51,103 nucleotides of DNA, from assembly GCA_903943955.1 (NCBI GenBank), contig CAJAPZ010000030.1, positions 1 to 51,103 on the forward strand, given 5' to 3'. How positions within the stretch are numbered: the first letter of the stretch is position 1; every line of letters begins with the position of its first letter. The stretch is from an uncultured Actinomycetes bacterium. Lineage in GTDB: Bacteria > Actinomycetota > Thermoleophilia > Miltoncostaeales > Miltoncostaeaceae. Below the pieces are notes generated by a model that saw nothing but the letters and a program-made list of their open reading frames with translations, made no database searches and was not told the origin of the DNA. A program made the position numbers and the translations under genes. Positions 46,229-51,103 of the stretch are shown piece by piece.

Positions 46229-46241
46229 GCGCGCAACGGTA
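46229..46241 (-). promoter_or_regulatory. Leaderless promoter of small membrane protein
   Basis: TACCGT on the minus strand (46236-46241) ends seven bases before ATG 46228. Confidence 0.55.
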
Positions 46242-46275
46242 CGCCTGCGGGCACGGCCTTCGCCTCCAGCAGGCA

Positions 46276-47070
46276 CTACGGGCGCAGCCGCGTACCCCGG
46301 TGGAACATCCTGATGGCCAGCAGTGTGAGCACCCCGGCCACCACGGCAGCCACCGCCACGCTGAGCCACACGGCGCTCTCATGCGTGCCGGTCACCCCTC
46401 CCCGCTCGGCATCCACCAGGTAGTAGATGGGGTCGAGCAGGGTGAGGGTGCGCCATGGTTCCGACAGCATGTCGACCGAGTAGAAGACCCCACCGAGCAG
46501 GGCGAGCGGCGAGATGATCAGCGCAGCGACAAATGCCTGCTGGTCGAAGGAGTCGGCCCAGATTCCGGTCATCACACCAAGGGCGCTGAAGATGACGCCG
46601 GTGAGGATGAGCACCACGATCGCCAGCAGCCAGTTCTCCACCCCGGGCACGAACGGCAGACCGCAGGCGGCAACCAACACGGCGGAGATCCATCCCCGGT
46701 AGAGCCCGCCCGACATGTACGACCACACCACCTCCGCAGGCCGAAGCGGTGAGGTGAGCACGTCATCGATGTACCCCTCGTTGCGCGCCTGGTACAGGCT
46801 GGTGGACGCGTTGGCGAAGGCCTGCCCGGCCACGGTCATCACCAGCAGGCCGGGGAGGATGAACCACAGGTACGGGATGTCGGCGACATCGCGCAACTTG
46901 CCCCCGAGCGCCCCACCGAAAACCACCATGAAGAGCACGGCCCCGACAACCGGAGGCAGGATCGTCTGCGTCCACAGCTTGGAAACCCGCCGGACCTCTC
47001 GGCCGGAAAGCGCAAGGGTCCCACGGCGGGACGCGGCACGAAGCTGCGCGCGTTGATCCTGTTCTGTCAC
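46276..47070 (-). CDS. ABC-2 type transporter permease (DrrB/NodJ-like)
   Basis: A 264-residue permease with six hydrophobic segments (TILPPVVGAVLFMVVFGG, IPYLWFILPGLLVMTVAG, and four more). It has the ABC-2 motif ASTSLYQARNEGYIDDVLTSPLRPAE between segments two and three, as in daunorubicin-type exporters. The GTG 47070 start lies inside a dispersed repeat element: GTGACAGAA is part of the repeated box. A degenerate copy of the first 30 codons follows 128 bases upstream. It partners with the ATPase gene upstream on the same strand; the substrate is unknown. Confidence 0.85.
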   Translation of the reverse strand: MTEQDQRAQLRAASRRGTLALSGREVRRVSKLWTQTILPPVVGAVLFMVVFGGALGGKLRDVADIPYLWFILPGLLVMTVAGQAFANASTSLYQARNEGYIDDVLTSPLRPAEVVWSYMSGGLYRGWISAVLVAACGLPFVPGVENWLLAIVVLILTGVIFSALGVMTGIWADSFDQQAFVAALIISPLALLGGVFYSVDMLSEPWRTLTLLDPIYYLVDAERGGVTGTHESAVWLSVAVAAVVAGVLTLLAIRMFHRGTRLRP

Positions 47071-47127
47071 GGTGACTGACCCCCAGAGGGGCCTAAACAA
47101 GCGGGGGGCCTGACCCCGGAAAGGACC
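47009..47127 (-). repeat. Repeat copy A: duplicated gene start plus 17-bp units
   Basis: Positions 47009-47094 resemble 47137-47222 (offset 128) at roughly 75-80% by eye. They contain the TTCTGTCAC-GGTGACTGAC box (47062-47080) and then three 17-bp units starting at 47077, 47094 and 47111. Confidence 0.75.
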
Positions 47128-47136
47128 CATTCGCCC

Positions 47137-47271
47137 AGCGCAAGGGCTCCCCAGACGGACGCGGCACAAAGTCGCGCGCTTTCACCCATTTCTGTCACAG
47201 CGACTGACCCCCAACGGGGTCTGACCCCATGGGGGGACTGACCCCGGGGGGGGACTGACCCCGGGCTTCGC
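47137..47271 (-). repeat. Repeat copy B: box plus 17-bp TGACCCC tandem array
   Basis: A second copy of the box (47190-47208), followed by TGACCCC at 47205, 47222, 47239 and 47256, an exact 17-base period. The unit junctions form palindromes such as GGGGTCTGACCCC. The array lies inside the 3' end of the ATPase gene. Confidence 0.85.
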
Positions 47272-48037
47272 GGTTTTCCTGCATCGCTGCCATGTAGGCG
47301 TCCTCCAGACGGGCAGCGCCGAAGCGGCTCATGATCTCCGGGACCGTTCCCTCCACAATGATGCGGCCCTCGCGAATCATCGCGATGTCCCCGCAGAGGG
47401 CCTCGGCCTCCTCCAGGTAATGCGTGGTGAGCAGCACCGTGGTGCCCTCCTCCCTGTGGATGCGCGACAGGTACTGCCACAGGTCATGGCGCAGCTCCAG
47501 GTCAACACCGGCAGTGGGCTCGTCGAGGATGGCCAGGCGGGGGCGGTGCACCAGAGCGCGCGCGATGAGCAGGCGGCGGCGCATGCCACCCGACAGCCGA
47601 TTCGGCCGGCTTCCCGCCTTGTTCTCCAGATCGAAGCTGACGAGCAACTCGTCGGCGCGCTCGATGGCGTCGGCCTTGCTCATGCCGAAGTACCGGCCGT
47701 GAAACGACAGGACATCACGCGCTGTGAGGAAGCGGTCGAGATGCACCTCCTGCGGGGCGAGCCCCACCATGGTGCGCGCCAGGCGGTGATCGCTCACCGC
47801 GTCGTGCCCGAACACCTTCACATGCCCGGCAGGTCCGCGCACCAGCCCGGTGATGATGCCGATGAGGGTGCTCTTGCCCGACCCGTTTGGCCCGAGCAGG
47901 CCGTGGAACCCACCCGCCGGCACCGTGAGCGAGAGATCGTCGAGGGCAAGTGTGCCGTCGTCGTACACCTTGGTGAGACCCGTGATCTCGAGCGCGGGAG
48001 GCCCTGCCGCAACGTCGTTGGAGGTGGTGATTGGCAC
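47195..48037 (-). CDS. ABC transporter ATP-binding protein (DrrA/NodI-like)
   Basis: A 280-residue ATPase with Walker A GPNGSGKST, signature LSGGMRRRLLIARAL, Walker B LAILDEPTAGVD and switch His in LLTTHYLEEAEALC, the form typical of drug and polysaccharide exporters. Normal homology ends near EIMSRFGAARLEDAYMAAM. The last about 22 residues (GQSPPGVSPPMGSDPVGGQ...) are encoded by the 17-bp repeat array, and the stop codon is in the repeat box, so the C-terminus is secondary. GTG 48037 is leaderless (TACGGT ends seven bases upstream); ATG 48058 is an alternative. The permease gene follows. Confidence 0.88.
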   Translation of the reverse strand: MPITTSNDVAAGPPALEITGLTKVYDDGTLALDDLSLTVPAGGFHGLLGPNGSGKSTLIGIITGLVRGPAGHVKVFGHDAVSDHRLARTMVGLAPQEVHLDRFLTARDVLSFHGRYFGMSKADAIERADELLVSFDLENKAGSRPNRLSGGMRRRLLIARALVHRPRLAILDEPTAGVDLELRHDLWQYLSRIHREEGTTVLLTTHYLEEAEALCGDIAMIREGRIIVEGTVPEIMSRFGAARLEDAYMAAMQENREARGQSPPGVSPPMGSDPVGGQSL

Positions 48038-48050
48038 GTGGCGCACCGTA
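48038..48050 (-). promoter_or_regulatory. Leaderless promoter of ABC exporter operon
   Basis: TACGGT on the minus strand (48045-48050) ends seven bases before GTG 48037. Confidence 0.5.
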
Positions 48051-48108
48051 GCCGTCATCCATGGCCGAATGGGAGGAGCACGGCCCCGGCAGCCGTGGGC
48101 GCGATGGG

Positions 48109-48121
48109 TAGAGTGGCCTCG
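48109..48121 (+). promoter_or_regulatory. Leaderless promoter of purD
   Basis: TAGAGT (48109-48114) ends six bases before GTG 48121. The context GGTAGAGTGGCC is nearly repeated before purB (GGTAGGGTGGCC). Confidence 0.65.
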
Positions 48122-49389
48122 TGGCGCGCCGAGCACTCGTGGTGGGGAGTGGAGGACGCGAGCACGCGCTGGTGCGCGCGCTCGCGAGGACTGGTTGGAC
48201 GGTTTTCGCGGCACCGGGCAACCCGGGCATTGCGACCATCGCCGACACCCGCCCCATCGACATGCATGACCACGCAGGCATGGTGGATCTGGTGCTGGGC
48301 GAGGACATCGACCTGGTGATCATCGGCCCCGAGGCCCCGCTCGTGGCGGGTCTGGCCGACGTGCTTCGCGTCGCTGGTGTTGCAGTGCTTGGCCCGTCCG
48401 CCGAGGCCGCGCGCCTTGAGGGCAGCAAGGCATTCGCCAAGGAAATCATGCTGGCCTCCGGCGTCCCCACAGCGCGGTCAATGACCGTGACCGATGTGGA
48501 CTCAGGGATGGCGGCCGTGGCCGACTACGGCACGCCCGTCGCCATCAAGGCCGATGGACTGGCCGCGGGCAAGGGCGTTGTCATCGCACAGGACGAGGCC
48601 GAGGCCCGTGCTGCGTTGGTGATGATGCTCGAGGATGCGGTGTTCGGCGATGCCGGCCTCACCGTGCTGGTGGAGGAGGGTCTCGTGGGCCCGGAGGTGT
48701 CGCTCCTGGCCATCAGCGACGGCGTGGCGGTGGCACGCTTCCCGGCTGCCCGCGACTACAAGCCGATCGGCGAGGGCAACACCGGCCCCAATACCGGCGG
48801 CATGGGATCGGTCTCCCCCATCCCCGACATCCCCGACCACCTGGCCGACGAGCTGGTGGAGACCGTGCATCGGCCCGTCATCCGCGAGATGCACCGCCGT
48901 GGCATTCCGTTCAATGGTGTGCTGTACGCGGGCATCATGATGACCCCGAGCGGCCCCAAGGTGTTGGAGTTCAACGTGCGGTTTGGTGACCCCGAGACCC
49001 AGGCTCTGCTGCCCCGGGTGGAGGGCGACCTGGGGGACATCCTGCTGGCCGCGGCCAGCGGTGGGCTGGCCGACTCGCCTGTGACGGTGAGCGGCGAGGC
49101 GTCGGTGGCAGTGGTGCTGGCCGCCGCCAACTACCCGGGCGACCCGCGAACGGGTGATGTGATCTCCGGCATCGACGATGCCATGGCCACGGGGGCCGAT
49201 GTGTTTCAGGCCGGAACGGCGCTGAACGCCGAGGGCGAGCTGGTGACCGCCGGCGGCCGTGTGCTCGCAGTGCAGGCCCGGGGCGTGACGGTGGAGATCG
49301 CGCGTGAGCGCGCCTACGCCGGTGCGGATCTGGTCAACTTCGACGGCAAGCAGATGCGACGTGACATCGCCGCAGGGATGGACGCCTAG
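48121..49389 (+). CDS. purD: Phosphoribosylamine-glycine ligase PurD
   Basis: The 422-residue ATP-grasp enzyme of purine synthesis, making GAR from phosphoribosylamine and glycine. The N-domain opens LVVGSGGREHALVRAL; IIGPEAPLVAGLAD, the ATP-grasp segment IKADGLAAGKGVVIA, NTGGMGSVSP, and the Mg-binding EFNVRFGDPETQ signature are intact. GTG 48121 is leaderless, with no Shine-Dalgarno. Upstream and divergent is the ABC exporter; downstream is a toxin-antitoxin pair, and then purB. Confidence 0.96.
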   Translation: MARRALVVGSGGREHALVRALARTGWTVFAAPGNPGIATIADTRPIDMHDHAGMVDLVLGEDIDLVIIGPEAPLVAGLADVLRVAGVAVLGPSAEAARLEGSKAFAKEIMLASGVPTARSMTVTDVDSGMAAVADYGTPVAIKADGLAAGKGVVIAQDEAEARAALVMMLEDAVFGDAGLTVLVEEGLVGPEVSLLAISDGVAVARFPAARDYKPIGEGNTGPNTGGMGSVSPIPDIPDHLADELVETVHRPVIREMHRRGIPFNGVLYAGIMMTPSGPKVLEFNVRFGDPETQALLPRVEGDLGDILLAAASGGLADSPVTVSGEASVAVVLAAANYPGDPRTGDVISGIDDAMATGADVFQAGTALNAEGELVTAGGRVLAVQARGVTVEIARERAYAGADLVNFDGKQMRRDIAAGMDA

Positions 49390-49439
49390 TCGACGCGATT
49401 TCGTCGCAGTCCGTGACGAAGGCGGGTGTTGCACGGTGT

Positions 49440-49452
49440 TACACTTCGGCGA
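49440..49452 (+). promoter_or_regulatory. Leaderless promoter of second toxin-antitoxin pair
   Basis: TACACT (49440-49445) ends six bases before ATG 49452. GTGTTGCACGGTGTTACAC just upstream contains imperfect repeats that could be an operator. Confidence 0.5.
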
Positions 49453-49730
49453 TGCCGACGACCAAGCCCCGCCATGCAGTGACCGAGACCGGTGCCGTTG
49501 CCGAGGCCCTCGCTGAACTGCGGGCCGAGCCCGGTGGCGACGACGTATCGATTTCGGAGTTGGTGGTGATCGGCGCCAAGGCGCTGGCTGCAAAGAAGCG
49601 AGCGCAGCGCCAGGCCAATAAGGAGATGCTCGAGATTGTTGCCGCGAGGGTGCGGGCGGGCGGGCAGCCCTTCGTCGACCCGGAGGCCGCGGACGAGGTC
49701 CGGCGGTCTGGCTGGGTTCGACCTACGTGA
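49452..49730 (+). CDS. Probable antitoxin of VapBC-type pair
   Basis: A 92-residue protein without a recognised DNA-binding motif, though the N-terminal half (AVAEALAELRAEPGGDDVSISELVVIGAKALAAKKRAQR) looks like a small helical or ribbon-helix-helix-like domain. The C-terminal part (PFVDPEAADEVRRSGW) would bind the toxin. The antitoxin call rests on size, its own promoter and the four-base overlap (GTGA) with a PIN-domain gene. The start ATG 49452 is set by a -10 box six bases upstream. Confidence 0.7.
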   Translation: MPTTKPRHAVTETGAVAEALAELRAEPGGDDVSISELVVIGAKALAAKKRAQRQANKEMLEIVAARVRAGGQPFVDPEAADEVRRSGWVRPT

Positions 49731-50158
49731 CAACCGAGTACTTGCTGGACAACTCGGCCTGGGCGCGCCTTCGGCATCCTGCGCTGCCAACTGCGCGCCG
49801 TGACGACATCGCCGATGCCATCGCGGACAGCCGCGTGTACACGTGCCTGCCCTTCCTGCTCGAGGCCGGGTACTCCGCCAGGAACGCCGAGCAGTACACG
49901 GAGATGATGCGCCACCTGCGTGGCTTCCCATTCGCCGCGCTGGACGATGCCGCTGCGCTGCGCGCCCTCGCTCTTCAGGGCGACCTCGCCGCGTGCGGGC
50001 ACCCCCGCCTGCCACCGCCAGACCTCATCATCGCGGCCATTGCCGAGCGCCACGCGCTTACCGTGCTGCACTGCGACAAGGACTTCGACGTAATCCGCGA
50101 CAAGACGTCGGCAGTGATCAGCGCCGAGTGGCTGGCACCCCCCGACACCTTCTCGTGA
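49727..50158 (+). CDS. PIN-domain ribonuclease toxin, VapC-like
   Basis: A 143-residue PIN-domain protein with acidic active-site residues Asp8 (YLLDNSAWARL), Glu46 (FLLEAGYS), Asp99 (LPPPDLIIAAIAERH) and Asp117/Asp119 (LHCDKDFDVI). The YLLDNSAWAR opening is typical of the mycobacterial-type VapC group. A Mg-dependent RNase toxin is expected. GTG 49727 overlaps the antitoxin stop by four bases. The sequence is not close to the other VapC at 25110-25523, so the pairs are probably independent. Confidence 0.85.
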   Translation: MTTEYLLDNSAWARLRHPALPTARRDDIADAIADSRVYTCLPFLLEAGYSARNAEQYTEMMRHLRGFPFAALDDAAALRALALQGDLAACGHPRLPPPDLIIAAIAERHALTVLHCDKDFDVIRDKTSAVISAEWLAPPDTFS

Positions 50159-50186
50159 GCCCTGCCGCGACGGGGGACCCCGTTGG

Positions 50187-50222
50187 TAGGGTGGCCCTCG
50201 TTACCGCGACGGAAATGGACGC
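50187..50222 (+). promoter_or_regulatory. Promoter and short leader of purB
   Basis: TAGGGT (50187-50192) predicts a transcription start near 50199 and a leader of about 24 bases with CGGAAATGGA before ATG 50223. The box context matches that of purD. Confidence 0.5.
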
Positions 50223-51103
50223 ATGATCCCGAGGTATTCGCGGCCCGAGATGGCCGCCATCTGGACGGAACACGCCAAGCTGCAGCGCTGGCTCGACGTC
50301 GAGCTCGCCGTGTGCCGTGCATGGTGCCGCCGTGGGGTCATCCCCGCCGACGACCTGGCGCAGATCGAGTCGAAAGCCGCCTTCTCGGTTGAGCGCACGC
50401 TCGAGATCGAGAAGACCACCAACCATGACGTGGTGGCGTTTCTCACCAACGTCAACGAGAACATCGGCCCCGCAAGCCGCTGGGTGCACTACGGCATGAC
50501 CAGCAGCGACGTGCTGGACACCGGGCTGGCGCTGGCCATGGTGCAGAGCGGCACGCTGCTGGTCGCCGCGCAGGCCGAACTCACCCAGGCGCTGAAGGCC
50601 CGGGCGCTTGAGCACCGCGACACCCTGTGTGTGGGGCGCACCCACGGTGTGCACGCCGAGCCCACCACGTTTGGCCTGCGCCTCGCCGGCTTCGCGCTGG
50701 AGAGCCGTCGCAACGAGGAGCGCCTGGGGCGCGCGCACGAGCAGATCGCCTACGGCAAGTTGAGCGGTGCGGTTGGCACCTACGCCATGCTCGACCCGGC
50801 CATCGAGGCCGAGGTGATGGACGAGCTGGGCCTCAAGTGCGAGCCCATCGCCACTCAGGTGATCCCACGTGACCGCCACGCCGAGGTGGTCACCCAGATG
50901 GCCGTGGCGGCGTCCAGCCTGGAGCGCCTCGCGGTAGAGATACGCCACCTGCAGCGCACCGAGGTACGCGAGGCCGAAGAGGCATTTGGCAAGGGGCAGA
51001 AGGGCTCGTCGGCGATGCCGCACAAGCGCAACCCCATCACCGCCGAGCGCATTACCGGCCTGGCGCGCGTCATCCGCAGCAACTCGATCGCGGCCCTCGA
51101 GGA
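50223..51103 (+). CDS. purB: Adenylosuccinate lyase PurB (5' part, runs off window)
   Basis: The first 293 residues of the enzyme that releases fumarate from SAICAR and adenylosuccinate. The opening MIPRYSRPEMAAIW, the TTNHDVVAFLTNVNE segment, YGMTSSDVLDT (general-acid region), GRTHGVHAEPTTFG, and the flexible signature loop GSSAMPHKRNPI (catalytic Ser) are present. The 3' end, about 140 codons, lies beyond the window. It has a promoter of its own just after the toxin gene. Confidence 0.95.
   Translation, partial: MIPRYSRPEMAAIWTEHAKLQRWLDVELAVCRAWCRRGVIPADDLAQIESKAAFSVERTLEIEKTTNHDVVAFLTNVNENIGPASRWVHYGMTSSDVLDTGLALAMVQSGTLLVAAQAELTQALKARALEHRDTLCVGRTHGVHAEPTTFGLRLAGFALESRRNEERLGRAHEQIAYGKLSGAVGTYAMLDPAIEAEVMDELGLKCEPIATQVIPRDRHAEVVTQMAVAASSLERLAVEIRHLQRTEVREAEEAFGKGQKGSSAMPHKRNPITAERITGLARVIRSNSIAALE

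Noticed and set aside
47195-47271. CRISPR array at the TGACCCC repeats
   Set aside because: Units are 17 bases with no unique spacers of 25-40 bases, and they lie within a gene; no cas genes are nearby.

Overview
The window is GC-rich chromosomal DNA (about two thirds G+C by eye), densely packed on both strands, with no rRNA, tRNA, CRISPR array, transposase or phage gene recognised. The gene set points to Actinomycetota, and probably to class Thermoleophilia. A secreted collagen-like protein at 20162-20887 carries the LALAIALGGTGYA...LPKNSVGT-type N-terminus common in that class. An XRE regulator of ClgR type sits directly before clpP, coproheme decarboxylase HemQ is present, and a large share of genes look leaderless. 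The class-level assignment is inference.

Layout. 1-3505: DUF1015 protein, inositol-monophosphatase-like protein, small membrane protein, ClgR-like regulator and clpP, all on the plus strand and partly overlapping. 3618-9034: exported unknown protein, two-gene ABC exporter, secreted clan GH-A glycosidase, then tadA and a DUF4430 lipoprotein. The last two end a minus-strand operon that begins at 12313 with a LolD/MacB-type ATPase and a FtsX-type permease. 12403-16301: Fe3+-type ABC importer (ATPase, lipoprotein binding protein, fused permease). 16304-18416: minus operon of an Ntn hydrolase, a CnoX-like thioredoxin and a cupin. 18441-22000: EttA and two exported proteins. 22147-24825: aconitase. 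24901-25523: VapBC-like pair. 25520-29797: inositol monophosphatase, IspH, UDP-sugar pyrophosphorylase and Zn alcohol dehydrogenase. 29887-31978: low-Mr phosphatase plus fructosamine-3-kinase-like kinase (a probable protein deglycation pair), convergent with hemQ. 32022-40519: small proteins, a Tat-exported FAD oxidase, a PQQ-type sugar dehydrogenase, an L,D-transpeptidase, a LOG-family protein, a calcineurin-like phosphoesterase and several exported unknowns. 40707-43493: rpsF-ssb-rplI-dnaB without rpsR. 43731-51103: NlpC/P60 hydrolase, purA, small membrane protein, a repeat-invaded ABC exporter, purD, a second VapBC-like pair, and the 5' part of purB.

Themes. (1) About twenty genes have a TANNNT -10 box whose last base lies 5-8 nt before the start codon, so leaderless transcription appears to be the usual mode; several start codons were chosen on this basis. 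(2) A dispersed repeat with 17-bp TGACCCC units and a near-palindromic TCTGTCAC-type box occurs at the left edge of the window and twice inside the ABC exporter at 46.3-48.0 kb. There it supplies a start codon and rewrites a C-terminus. (3) A palindrome overlaps the promoter and start codon of the ClgR-like regulator upstream of clpP, suggesting autoregulated proteolysis. (4) rpsF appears to start with ATT. (5) Many genes of cell-envelope and redox metabolism are single-gene leaderless transcription units. All functional calls come from reading motifs, not from database searches.
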